This document shows positions 37,216-48,044 of a DNA stretch of 64,000 nucleotides, piece after piece. Every line of letters begins with the position of its first letter. The first letter of the stretch is position 1. The notes under the pieces are model-generated. The model was not told the DNA's origin, ran no database searches, and saw nothing but the letters and a program-made list of their open reading frames with translations. The stretch is from Chaenocephalus aceratus (Eukaryota; Chordata; Actinopteri; Perciformes; Channichthyidae): positions 4,275,428 to 4,339,427 of the forward strand of contig CM043799.1 in assembly GCA_023974075.1 (NCBI GenBank), in the 5' to 3' direction. A program made the position numbers and the translations under genes.

Positions 37216-37743
37216 GCTCAACCAACCATATTATAATATCTAAGTAATCATCTTGAAATATGACATTAATAATTGTAATATACACACATCTTATTGTGAG
37301 GTTGATTTCACGTACACTACTTCGACGTTAGCTTGTCTACATACTTGAGCATAGCCAATTTAAATTAGCCTAAACGATAAACCTTAGCGATGCATACAGT
37401 TCCTCCTACATAATAAAATATCTCTCTAAGTTACAAGGATGACCTTATTTTATCAACCTCAAACAGAAGCCGTTTGTTCTACAGTATTATCCCACTTAAA
37501 GGAGACCTATCATGCTATATTTAAATGATATAGTGTATGACCATACCTATATAAGGTATATTTATACATTTTATTTTTCAAAATACCAAACAGATCATTT
37601 TTTAGACATGCCTCGTTTCGCTCATTTTCGCTCTATTCCAAGCCCGTCTTTGAAAATTCTGAGCAGCAGCTGACCACGCCCCCCTGCAGAGCCGGCGAGA
37701 GTCACGTTACCATGCTTGCTGTGATTACGAGTGTCGAATAAAC

Positions 37744-38980
37744 ATGTCATCTCAGAGCAATGCATGTGTTCAAGCATATTATCAATTTGATCCAGAAACT
37801 GACCCTGAAGCAGCGGAGGTTTTGGTGGAGGTGCAAAAATCTCGGTTGCAGCAGGACGTTTCTGAATGGTTAGCTGACGAGCTGTTGTCCCTATTTATTT
37901 TACTCTGTTTGTTACGATGCTTGCTCCTTATTCCGTTCATATTTTGGCTAATTAGCAAGAATGCAATGTGTACAGTTTGTAACGCAAAAACAGCGATATA
38001 TATATATATTTATAAAGGGAGACATTCATATTTTCAGCATATATACAATGGCCTCATTGCGTTTATTAATAGTTTACAGTCCTTTTCTTCCAACACCGTG
38101 CAACAACCGTTGGAAAGTTGAATAACTTAGGATGATAAAAAGTATAACTCCAACAACACCTCAGTTGTCAGCAATGTGTGTAGTTTCATGTGTTTTTAAA
38201 AGCTCAGTTATTGACTTCTTTGTGCAAATTGCGCCACGATGCCTTCTGAACGGAGAATGTGTGCTGCATGGAGATACCACAGGTAACATTTTTGATAGCT
38301 TTACTAAGTTGTCCGTTTAAATACATTTCACATGTCATTCAATATATGTTTATCACAATGTGTCAAGACGGATGCAGTAACTTGAGGACTCTGTAACCTG
38401 TATGGTGGACCATCCTGGATTGGAGCCTGTGTGCCTAAATGTGTTCTCCCTGCAGAATGCGTTGCATATTTACAGAGCTGAACATGGTGGACTACAGTTG
38501 AGGCAAATAGAGCAGTGAGTGGTTTGTTTGTTTTGACTGAAATTGTAAAACGAACGCTAATATTGTTCATGGAAATAAATACTGGTGTATATGGCTTTAT
38601 GCAATCTTTCATTCTGTCATAGTACATGTACTATTATATTATATACTACACAGCAATGGCATAACACACCCATGTGTACGACAAAAAGGTCCACACACAC
38701 AACCTTATGCTTTTGAAATCAGAATATTCTTTACCCATCCAAACATGAATAATCACGACACATTTTGATATCAACTCTGAACTTTATTGTCAAAATCAAC
38801 GGTTAAAAAAACCCATACAAAAAAACTAAATGTAGCCTACTTGTATTTTGTATAAATGACACTAAATATTTTTACAGAAGCTTTGTGAGCTGGTGCTGGG
38901 GCTTCCTTGGATGCAGGATCAGAGTGGTGATTCCGGCCTGCGTTGTCCTCAGGATACGCAGGGAGTTTCCTGATCCGTGA
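37744..38980 (+). pseudogene. P2X7 C-terminal (ballast) domain-like gene, spliced, decayed
   Basis: Four exons can be traced. Exon 1, 37744-37868, begins MSSQSNACVQAYYQFDPETD and ends QQDVSEW at donor GTTAGC. Exon 2, to 38283, holds CANCATMPSE, then a 2-nt loss, then CCMEIPQ, with donor GTAACA. Exon 3, 38378-38514, encodes CMVDHPGLEPVCLNVFSL and YRAEHG, with donor GTGAGT. Exon 4, 38878-38980, follows acceptor TTTTTACAG and encodes SFVSWCWGFLGCRIRVVIPA then LRIRREFPDP and TGA. The order of Cys pairs, the VCL..L..Y block, the W-rich segment, IPxC and RIRxEFP matches the zinc-binding intracellular ballast domain of P2X7. Transmembrane segments and the ATP-binding ectodomain are absent. Stand-alone proteins of this domain are common in fish; here it sits inside a transposon. 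Confidence 0.75.
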
Positions 38981-38996
38981 AATGTCGGTGTTGGGT

Positions 38997-39126
38997 TCAG
39001 ACAGCAGCCAAATTGAACCGTGTAGCATACCCGGCGATGACCTCCTCCCTGTCAGGTCGCTCATAATGGTGCAGGGTCCACAAAGACTTGGTCGAAGATG
39101 AGGTCCATCAAGTTGGCCACGTAGGG
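38997..39126 (-). pseudogene. Transposase-like gene, 3' exon (frameshifted)
   Basis: After acceptor TTGCACAG the exon reads YVANLMDLIFDQVFVDPAP, in phase with the upstream exon (split Pro codon), then shifts frame and continues as YERPDREEVIAGYATRFN to a TGA at 38997-38999. It lies tail-to-tail with the plus-strand P2X7-like gene: its stop is 16 bp from the other stop. I recognise the pattern as the C-terminal part of proteins encoded by teleost DNA transposons, but cannot name the domain. Confidence 0.6.
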
Positions 39127-39261
39127 CTGTGCAATGGTAAAAAAAGCACAACAAAAAATGTGGTTTAGATTAGTATATGCATGTAAAAAACTGAAACTTC
39201 TTTCTAATTTTTTTATTTTATATTTGTAAATAGTTCTATAATAAATATTTTAAACACTTAC

Positions 39262-39498
39262 GGAATGTGGGGTCAGTCTTTACTGGTTTTGCTCTGCATT
39301 CTCCCTTCCTGGCCTTTGGGAACTGCAGTTTATACAGAGGGTTTCCAGTGGATGTAGTGGCTTGTGCATGCTCAGCGTTTTCATTGTAGTGCAGGGCTGC
39401 CAGGTACAGTCTTTCATTTCCGCCATGATAAAAAAAATGTAAATAATAGCAAAGGATGTACAAATTGTCACTAATTAGTAAGTATGTGAGGTGCTGGC
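39262..39498 (-). pseudogene. Transposase-like gene, internal exon
   Basis: The exon is bounded by acceptor TTCTTTACAG (39499-39508) and donor GTAAGTG (39261). It is open throughout: LLISDNLYILCYYLHFFYHG, ERLYLAALHYNENAEHAQAT, LYKLQFPKARKGECRAKPVK, TDPTF. The donor splits a codon completed by the next exon. The AALHxNENAxxAQATT and FPKxxKGE blocks are typical of a fish transposon protein. Upstream exons are not resolved; a donor CGGTAAGTG at about 40954 could end the first. Confidence 0.65.
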
Positions 39499-39930
39499 CT
39501 GTAAAGAAGAACACATAGTTAGAACAAAATCATCTCAACTTAGTATTCAGGATGAGAAAATACTATTTGGATAAATATAGTCTGAAATACCAAAAGATGG
39601 GTCTAAAACTCTCTATTTAGCAAAACTCTCTATTTAGCAAAGCTCTTTGCTTAGCCTTTTCCAATCTGAGTTAGTTTTGAACCGTAACGTGCATGCTGTG
39701 TTTCTGACTCAATACAGATGATGTGTTGGAGAGGGGCTGAGCTCAGTAGACTGACTGTAATGAGTGCTCGCCACTAATTAGCCTGTTGCTAGAGGTAAGG
39801 CCTTGTCAACAACAACAGACCAACGGGGCTTTAGCTCAGTTTTACTCGTGGTGTGTGTGTCCCCTCGCATACACAGTGTTGTATCCTAACACACCCCCAT
39901 TTATATTCATGTGCGCAAACAAGTAAACAC

Positions 39931-40290
39931 ACAAAAGCTTTTACATATAACGCTGCAAAAAACGGCATGTCTCATTAGCGTAGCGTAGCTTAGCTTACAG
40001 ATCGATGATATCTGATCGTTCTTACAGACTACAATCACAAAAGCTTTTACATATAACGCTGGAAAAAACAGCATGTCTCATTAGCGTAGCGTAGCTTAGC
40101 TTACAGATCGATGATATCTGATCGTTCTTACAGACTACAATCACAAAAGCTTTTACATATAACGCTGGGAAAAACGGCATGTCTCATTAGCGTAGCGTAG
40201 CTTACAGATCGATGATATCTGATCGTTCTTACAGACTACAATCACAAAAGCGTTTACATATAACGCTGGAAAAAACGGCACTTGCCTACA
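39931..40290. repeat. 106-bp tandem repeat, 3.4 units
   Basis: Units start at 39931, 40037, 40143 and 40244 (periods 106, 106 and 101; the third unit has lost five bases in GTAGCTTAGCTTAC). Each unit has ACAAAAGCTTTTACATATAA at its start and a near-palindromic GATCGATGATATCTGATCG. The units are almost identical, so the expansion is recent. Confidence 0.93.
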
Positions 40291-40599
40291 GAAGATTACG
40301 TTTGTTATTATAACTTACTCAATATGATTGTAGAGGATACAAAATACTAATAAATAGGAGAATAAATACTTGTGTTATCGCCTAGAGCGTGGCTTTACAG
40401 CCTTCACACAGATCGCCATTACGGCAGTATGTCTGAACATGTTAGCAAATGCCTGATAATTCAAATAAAAGACAAAGCAAAGACTGCGGAGCGTACAAAA
40501 TAAAATGCTACAAAAATATATAAACACCTAACCGATTACTATTTGGGTTTGAGGCGACATTGATACGGCGAAGCTACATGCTACATGCTACAAGCTAGA

Positions 40600-40794
40600 G
40601 ATAGTTATCAGGAAAAACACCGCTAAATAAAAACGTACAGCAGATCCGTTGCAGCCCCTTTTTTAGAGATTTGGCGAAGGAGGAAAATAGAGAGGGTTGT
40701 GTTTTCTGACACTTGGTGAATTCCCTGGAACACCGGGGACACATATGTATACAAGACGTACAAAGGTGCATTTTGCATGATAGGTCCCCTTTAA
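40600..40794. mobile_element. Second copy of the TTAA element right end
   Basis: ACACCGGGGACACATATGTA and GCATGATAGGTCCCCT before TTAA (40791-40794) duplicate the right end at 41260-41480 with divergence. It could be a nested truncated relative. Confidence 0.75.
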
Positions 40795-41784
40795 CGATTA
40801 ACACTTGTCTATTTCGTTTTAACCTTTATATATACAGTCTATGATTTTAACTTGGAGGCTACGATTAGCATCGTTAGCACCGATGTAGCTACCACTCACA
40901 TACGTAGCCGATTAAAATCATTAACACATAAATAAGTACTCGATTTTCACTTACCGCAAAACCGCATGCATGCACCGTCTGTTTTAACCTCAGAGCGAGT
41001 CACAATAGTCCGATATATAAGCATGTAGAACAAACAACCACGGCCGGCTTCAAGTTGTGTTTCCTGGATGAGCTGAGCAGGCAGAGTCCCTGTAGCTTCA
41101 CGGAGCTGCTAGCAGAGAGACAAGAAGCTAACAGCAGCAGTCACTTGACAGAGCCGTCACTCAATGTGACCACGCCCTAATTTATGCAAAAACATTAAGA
41201 CCTAATATAAATAAAAGGGTCGTGTTAGAAAACAATTCTGCAGTCAGTCCCTATCGGCCAATATATGAACTGCAGTGTGTGGCACTTCCGTATTGGCGTC
41301 CCGGCTCTTCCCCAGAGTTTTTCGCTTGGTTGTACCCCTGTTTTTAAAAGATTTAGGTCCGGAGGAAAAGAGAGAGGGTTTTATTTTATGACGCTGCGTG
41401 AGTTCCCTGACACACCGGGGACACATATTTATGTATAAAAGACATCACAAAGTGCAATTTGCATGATAGGTCCCCTTTAAGCAAACTTTTGAAATGTACT
41501 CGGGGAATTTTCCTGAATGATATGAACCCGCAATGACTTCCAGCTGACCATGGCTCTGTAAATTACTGTTATCTGTTTCCTATTTGATTTAATTCTGGGT
41601 AACATGAACCTTCCTTCGATTGGATGTTGTGTTTCATAGTTATGTTGAGCAAAATGGGACATAAACCTGTGTGATAATATATGTTTATTAATCAGGCTTT
41701 TACCTTTGTGTTTTCTACATTAGACACATCGTTTTTGATGAACACACATTCACAAACAGGACCAGGAATGGCGGCAGAGTGAAG

Positions 41785-41968
41785 GGCTGCCAGTCATCGA
41801 GTGCCTGTGAGCAGTCGGGGGTTCAGTGTCTTGCTTAAGGGCCCCTCAGCAGTGCCCAGGAGGTGAACTTCTCTAGTTAACCACAATCTGTATTTTGGTC
41901 CGAATGGGACTTGAACCGGCTCCCCTTCTGTTACCGAGCTAAGTCCCTACAGACTGAGCTACTGCCTT
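41785..41968 (-). repeat. tRNA-derived SINE
   Basis: The minus strand starts GGCAGTAGCTCAGTCTGTAG (A box TAGCTCAGTCTG) and has GGTTCAAGTCC (B box), both close to the polymerase III promoter consensus. A body with CTCCTGGGCACTGC and AAGCAAGACACTGAACCCCC follows. The copy is nearly full length at the head. Confidence 0.8.
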
Positions 41969-41974
41969 ACTCTC

Positions 41975-43620
41975 GAGAGGGAAAGTTCTTTATTTCAACC
42001 TGACTCATATCCCTTGAATATTGCCATGGTGACTCTTTGGGTTGTGCTAACTTTACTGTACTCTTCACCTTAATTGTACAGATTCGAGGAGGAAAAAAAG
42101 GACAAAACACGTCAACATCCTCCTGGATTTTCAAATGAACACGATCTTCACATGAACTTGAACTCACCACAGAATAGTTACGAATACTTCCTTTAGCTTA
42201 TGGTAATTTATTCAGACCGTATCACGCTTAGAATATGTAAAGTCCTCACAGTAAGTTATAGATTTCCTCTCTTTGTTTAATTACTGAAGAGTTCTGTCGT
42301 TCTCCTGCTGGATGTTTTGCAGCTTTGAAGAGAAGTGTGTTTGAGTAAAGCAACAAGATGACTGAGCATTGTTTCAACCTGCTTCATGTTATCTGCACAC
42401 CACTGTGCACTACCACCAGAGACATGTAGGCTGACCAATCAGTTGTGTCTGTGTGTGGTATCTCTTTACCACCGTAACCCTGTGGTGTGATGAATTTTCT
42501 GGAAATCACGACACAACGCAACATTGACAATCTTGTATAACTAATGTAGAGGACATTTGGGAATGAAACACAGGTGAGCAGTATTGCTGGGGGAAGAGGT
42601 CAGCGGGCGTCAGGGGGACAGGTGGAGAATGGAAGGTCTGAATTATTCAGAAACGTGATTTTATGTTCCTTTTTCATCAACATCTTTGTAATCCATCCCG
42701 TGCAAATTCAAAATGCAAACTGATAGAATACAAAAAGAAACAAAAAACGGAGGGGAGAAATATCTACGGAAGACGATAAGGGCTATATAAGGGTCAACAT
42801 TGTTTTGAGATCTGACCAAAATTGAATTAGCTTAGACTTATTTCATATTCATTTGTCCTTGAATTGAATTCTGACTTTCAATCACTTTTGGTCAGATCTA
42901 AAAGAAAGTTTACATGTGGCGCTAATCGTCTTTCCTAAAAATATAAACATTATAAAATAAACTGAATGAAAATCAATAGAAAAAATAATACAGACATAAT
43001 GATAATAACATTAAAAACAATATAAACATAACTTTTGATTCTAACATTAAGTGAACGCCTATACAGTCATGTGAGAGGTACATGTTGGTCACAGTTGTCT
43101 TTAGCAAATCTGTTTCCTAATTTGGTTTAAATAAGAATCAGTTACAGAAGAGCATACAGTATTAGCGTTTTCAGATATGTTAGAAATGGTTGCCATTTCA
43201 TGTCAAATGTATATGGAACCACCACAAGTACACTTTATTTTTTCCATCTGTAGAAACCTCATCAGTTCTGAGCCCAGATCAGCTGTGCCGCATTGGATTG
43301 GAGGCGGGGCTTAAGGAAAACGCAATTTGCATGCACTATAGACCCAAGAGCACGGATCATTCTGGATTTCTTGTTCTCGAGAACAAGGCCAATTTGGCTT
43401 CACTGAGAAACGTTCACAGGCATGAACGTGGCCTCCAACGCTGTATCCTGTTCTCTTTATAAACCCATTGTAACGGCCCATACCTGTGGAAATCAGTTCA
43501 ATTCAGTTAGGGCAGTTGACTGAAGCCGGAATCATCTTTTTTCATCATATTTGACGTGTTTAATGTGCTTTCTCCTGCAGGGCATACATTTGATGATTAC
43601 TCTCATATAATAGTCATATT
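41975..43620. other. Intergenic, no gene seen
   Basis: The part 43240-43450 is less AT-rich and non-repetitive, with CCGCATTGGATTGGAGGCGG (CCAAT- and GC-box-like). Its 90-codon ORF has no known motif. Confidence 0.4.
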
Positions 43621-43625
43621 ATCAG

Positions 43626-43995
43626 TGGCGTTTCTATATGTACAAAAGTGGTGGGGCACAAAAAACGTAGATGTTATGAGCTTCTGCAGTGAGGTTCATG
43701 GCTGGTGAGGCACTGGCACTGACTCTACAGGTTTACAAATATTATATTTTGACCTAAATCAAAATATAATATTATTTTCAAAAGCCTCTTTGGTCTGATG
43801 CTTCAATTAATTTTAAACAGACAGTTCAACAGAAGGATACCCAAAAAATGTAATTGTATCATTTAAATATTGAATTGTTCTCTCTTAGTAAGATCCCATT
43901 TAAAATTGCGGTCTTACCTTGACTTGAAGATGAAATCCATTTGCCTATCCTTCTGGACAAAAATCTCTATTACTTTTTTGTAAAAGTCCTCCTTA
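43626..43995. repeat. hAT-derived fragment related to 57901-59414
   Basis: GAGGTTCATGGCTGGTGAGG, ACAAATATTATATTTTGACC, AGTAAGATCCCAT and the minus-strand coding piece ending in CTTGACTTGAAGATGAA all recur, in the same order, in the hAT element at 57901-59414. This copy lacks the TTAA MITE found there. The opening CAGTGGCGTTTC could be its left end. Confidence 0.65.
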
Positions 43996-44034
43996 TCTTC
44001 TTGTAGTTTTTTACGCTTGGCGTATCCCTCGGCG

Positions 44035-44630
44035 CACACTCTCCAATCACAGAGCTTGAGGACTTTCACGGGGTTTGTCAAGCGAAGCGGAGAGAATACT
44101 TACTTCTGGGTGTAAAATTCTCTAAAGCAACTACTATGAGCTGCTCCGACCCTCGGTGCTGACGGATTCCAACTTGTGTTTATTAATCAAACAAATAAAT
44201 AAACACAAGGATAATTGTGTGTTATTGTTGAGTAAATAACAATGTGTGGTTTAGAAAAGAATACAAAATTAGAAGGAAAAAGCGATGAAACAATACAGAT
44301 TTCAGTATTCTGAGCCCCTACTCTCCCCGTAACTGACGGCAACAAAAGTCCTACATGATTCAATTAAAATAAAGAAGTAAAAAAAATAAGTGTGGCTTGA
44401 TATTGAGTAAGAAAAAGGTTGATAAACGCTGTGAGAATGGATCTGTGGAGAGCATTTCACCGCGATCCCAACTCCTCTATTACCAACGTTCAGGGAGCTC
44501 TATGCAAGTCAATGGGACGCCCTGCCCGTTGAAAACTGACGCTCAAGGGGTACCCTGTGCGTAATAGAGTGACGGGGAGGGGCCCGGACTGACCTTCAAC
44601 ATGTGACGGGTTGGGAGTGAGAACGTGTTG
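44035..44630. repeat. Diverged relative of the foldback element
   Basis: CCAATCACAGAGCTTGAGGA, GAATACTTACTTCTGGGTGT and the end GGGAGTGAGAACGTGTTG match the elements at 8118-9169 and 56340-56866. The middle is strongly diverged. Confidence 0.55.
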
Positions 44631-45042
44631 CTCAGGAAGGATTGTGGTCCACTTCTCTCTGAAGATCCTCTCCAAATCCTGAAGGTTTTGAGGCGGATGC
44701 TTGGCATCTCCCTCTACAGATTTTCTATGGGAGATTCCATTGGTAAAAGTCTCATCACTGTACGACCAAAACTCACTGAACTAGCAGCCAGGAAAGAGCA
44801 AGAGAACAACTTCCGGTTTCAGAGCCATAACATTAAAGATGTCTTACCTTTGCTGTTTTGTGATCAAAAGTTGAGTTCAAGGACATAAAAACGCTGCTGA
44901 AGGTTAATCCAATGTCTATGTGTCACTTTTTGAAACGATTACTGATAATCCATCATTACATTTATGGCAATAAACGGCTTAGCATGGGTTTTGGTTAGCA
45001 GTCCGGGGCGTCAGCTTTAGGACAGTCTGCATACGCGTCATT

Positions 45043-45409
45043 CTAACCCCTAATTTCCACCGGGTCCGTCTGCGTCGTGTTACGGCTGCGTTACGGCCGC
45101 GTTATGGCTGCGTTGCGGCCGCGTTATGGCTGCGTTACGGCCCCGTTACGGCCGCGTTACGGCTGCGTTACGGCTGCGTTACGGTTGCGTTACGGCCGTG
45201 TTATGGCTGCGTTACGGCCGCGGCGTTCGCAAAGATCGCAGCCACTCTAGTCAATGGGTGCTATTCCACCACACGCGGTGCGTTACGGCTCAGAAGCGTC
45301 CCAGAAACATCTCGGCGCAGGGCTTCTATACAATTAGGATGAATCCTATTTTTGACGCGACGCAGCCGTAAGGTAATGTCAGGCAGGCAGGAAGTGGAAC
45401 GTTCAGAGC

Positions 45410-45442
<33 letters not shown>

Positions 45443-45820
45443 AACTAATTTTGCAGACCCTATCCCTCTGTAGTCTTTCAAGTAGGAGGAGAAATGCCAG
45501 CGTTCTGTAAATTATATATATAGAATAATTATGATGATGAATGCATCTTTTTACCACTAAAATACAGCAACACATCTTTGATTCATGTCGTTTATAACTG
45601 GGATATTATTATTATTATTATTAACTTTGTCTGTACAAAGTAGCCTGTCCAGGAAATATGCCCAAATCAACAAAAAACTGCGAGCCAGCAGGCAAGACGC
45701 TCCGCTTCGGAAATGCTTCTAAAACGCGCCCAGTGGGTTATGACGCTAGAGGAGGTCGGACCAAAACCGTGGCGCAGCCGTAACACGGCGCAGACGGACC
45801 CGGTGGAAACTAGGGGTTAG
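45043..45820. mobile_element. TIR element with CpG-rich 11-bp array
   Basis: Inverted ends of about 50 bp start CTAACCCCTAATTTCCACCG and finish with the near-exact complement at 45820. If the element proper is ACCCC...GGGGT, the flanks are TA on both sides, as in Tc1/mariner, but this is not certain. It holds the 11-bp array at 45075-45225, a TA/CA microsatellite at 45408-45440 and no long ORF. Confidence 0.75.
45075..45225. repeat. 11-bp GCGTTACGGCY tandem array, about 13 units
   Basis: Units such as GCGTTACGGCT and GCGTTACGGCC recur in register, with TTATGG and TTGCGG variants. Each unit carries two CpGs. Confidence 0.93.
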
Positions 45821-46279
45821 TGACCAATGGTAATGTTTATATGGACGTATGAACTGCCCCTCGATTCTATTGGCTCTACCGGTTAGAAAGAGGTGTCAAT
45901 CACCAAATTTGACCAATGGGTTCCAGAGATAGGGCCCTGCTGTTGTAGTTAGGCTGAACTTTCCAAAAAGGTCAAAAAAAGTTGTATTTGGATGGAATGA
46001 ATACCTACAGTATAGTGATATTTCAATTAAATCAAATGAGTTTTACAGTGTGGTACCTGAGAATGAGAAAGGTCAAATGGCACTGATGGTAACCAAATGT
46101 ACCCAAAGGTGAGTCCGCCGAGACCTAGCTGTGCCAAAATATTCTAAGAAAATTCAAGTTTCACTAAATTAGCATCTATCTTGACACAGGGTACTTATGA
46201 TATATTGATACTCAGATGAGTACCTGGAGTCAGTGTTTGGTACTCCAACTTCTGGCTCCCCTCAAAGTTCCCATGAAGC

Positions 46280-46358
46280 CCTCTGTATCGCGAATGTCAA
46301 CGGGGGGGGGGGGGGGGGGAGTATGATGAAGCCCTCTGTCACGCAAATGTCAACGGGT
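46280..46358. repeat. Short direct duplication around a poly-G run
   Basis: TGAAGCCCTCTGT..CG..AATGTCAACGGG occurs twice, separated by a homopolymer of about 18 G. Confidence 0.9.
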
Positions 46359-46379
46359 CACAGAGCGTTGTGATCAGCT

Positions 46380-47335
46380 GTTTTAGCACAGTGCTGCTGT
46401 ACAGACCGACGTTAACAGCAGCCCTGTCTGTGCGCACGGAGACCGACTCTGTCGTCCGGTGATCTAACCGCCTTCTGGAAAAGCTTCACAAGTACGTCGG
46501 TACACAAATGCGCTTTGTGACACAAGTGACGGACGGGTACGCATTTCAGATTGTTGTCGTGCATGCGTACCTGTGTATCCACTTATGTGCACCCCTGGAT
46601 AGATTGTAGTTTGGATCACCTAAAGGTGTTTAGCTACTATCCCATTATTCAAGGGTGGTTTTCACTATAGTAATGTGGTTTTTTTTAGGCAGAGATTAGA
46701 CTTACATTTTTTACTATGTTCAATCAGAATTTACTCTGACACAGAAAACATCTATATTGTATACACTTCTACAGCCAACTCACAGGTGTCTCATTGCTTG
46801 ATAAAAAAGATTATTCATATACCCCTTTTATCAGTGAAGATATAGTCATTCATTCTGGGCCATGTCATTTGAGAGCCTGAGCCTGAAAAATAGGCCCAGG
46901 GCTTAACAGGTTAAGTAACTTTAGAAGCTTTGGAACTTGTATTGTCCACACGATACCAAACATGTGATTGTAAAACGACAAATACATTCATAATAGAATC
47001 TACGCATATCTTCTCTAAATAGACCATATTCTATCGTAACTTTTCTCTAACCAAACACAGGCCAGAGCCCGGTCCGGGGTCCTTCAGGGTCAGGGGGAAG
47101 GAGTAGGATTTTCCACTGATGCAGATCTTTCACCCGCACCTCCCTTCTACTCTCCCCTGCGGAGGCTTTTGGCTTTGACACTTGGCTTTGGCCTAACATT
47201 TTTCGTATCTATACATACCTTATCACATAATTTCCTGATAAAAAAGCAACGATGAGTTAATTTACCGAGGAGCACAGTAAATATTTCAATTCCCCCTTTG
47301 CCATGTCCAGGGTTGTATTTATATTTGGCATTCTT
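46380..47335. other. Intergenic, no gene seen
   Basis: 46380-46600 is moderately CpG-rich and the remainder is AT-rich. No exon recognised. Confidence 0.4.
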
Positions 47336-47339
47336 TGTC

Positions 47340-47680
47340 ATTAAATGCTTTGCTGTTGCAATGACTCAACGTAGCCATGAGCATTAATTACGTTTGATCT
47401 CATCTGATCTTATTTGTTGTTCGGGGTGCTAGTTAGTTTGAGCCACTCTCAAACAGCAGGACATGATTAGAGCTGAACGGAGAACACATGACGCCAACGC
47501 TCCATCTCCCTCTCTCTGTCTCCATCTGTCTCTCCTTGCTCCTGATCATCTTGTTTGTTTTCCTCGCTAAGTGCCAGTAATGCTCCTCACCTTAAAACAA
47601 TATGCTCGATTCATTTTAGCACTTGCCTTTGGGTCGGAGCCAGACGACTATAAAGGAATGTGTAATTTAATGATCCTATG
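47340..47680. promoter_or_regulatory. Candidate conserved non-coding element
   Basis: A high-complexity block without ORF or TE signature. It contains GAGCATTAATTACG, TTTGATCTCATCTGATCTTA, TGATCATCTTGTTTGTTTTC (forkhead-like) and TTTAATGATCC. It lies about 24 kb upstream of osr2. Judgement rests on composition and motif density only. Confidence 0.3.
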
Positions 47681-47967
47681 AAACCACAGAGGGTGGTTGT
47701 TCGTGCACAGCAAAAACCACAGTGTACATTGTGCTCTATAAGAGTACATTTAACACCAGTCTTGGGGTGTATATAGGTCCAAGAGTTTGCTGTCAAAAGT
47801 GTAAAATATAAACTCCAAATAAAGAGTTAGATTTGAACACTTTGGGAGTCAAAATATACTCAGAAAACCAACCACACTGTTGACCTCACAGTGGAACTAT
47901 TGTGGTTGGAGCTGCTTTTTGATTTGGACACCTTTAGGGCTGTGTGCAGGTGAGCTATTCCACATGC

Positions 47968-48044
47968 ACCACACACACACAAACACACAATCCACCACAC
48001 ACACACACACACACAACACACACCACACACACACACACACACAC
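47968..48044. repeat. (CA)n microsatellite, interrupted
   Basis: CA runs separated by AATCCACC, AACA and ACC. Confidence 0.95.

Larger units (their letters stand above)
37500..41476. mobile_element. 4-kb TTAA-flanked DNA transposon with two convergent genes
   Basis: The left end AGGAGACCTATCATGC follows TTAA at 37496-37499. The right end GCATGATAGGTCCCCT precedes TTAA at 41477-41480, so the ends are inverted over about 16 bp. The plus strand carries a P2X7-C-terminal-like gene (37744-38980). The minus strand carries a transposase-like gene (38997-39498 and probably upstream exons). A 106-bp tandem array (39931-40290) lies between. A second copy of the right end, also closed by TTAA, sits at 40600-40794, implying an internal duplication or a nested relative. 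TTAA insertion is shared by piggyBac and Kolobok; the superfamily is not settled. Confidence 0.8.

Noticed and set aside
37976..38121. Membrane-protein reading of 37744-38121 (hydrophobic LFILLCLLRCLLLIPFIF stretch)
   Set aside because: The hydrophobic part lies after the exon 1 donor and is best explained as intron read-through.
41785..41968. A tRNA gene on the minus strand
   Set aside because: A and B boxes are present, but a cloverleaf cannot be completed and the sequence continues into a SINE body.
45126..45371. ORF of [14 protein letters not shown] repeats
   Set aside because: It is the translation of the 11-bp array inside a TIR element.
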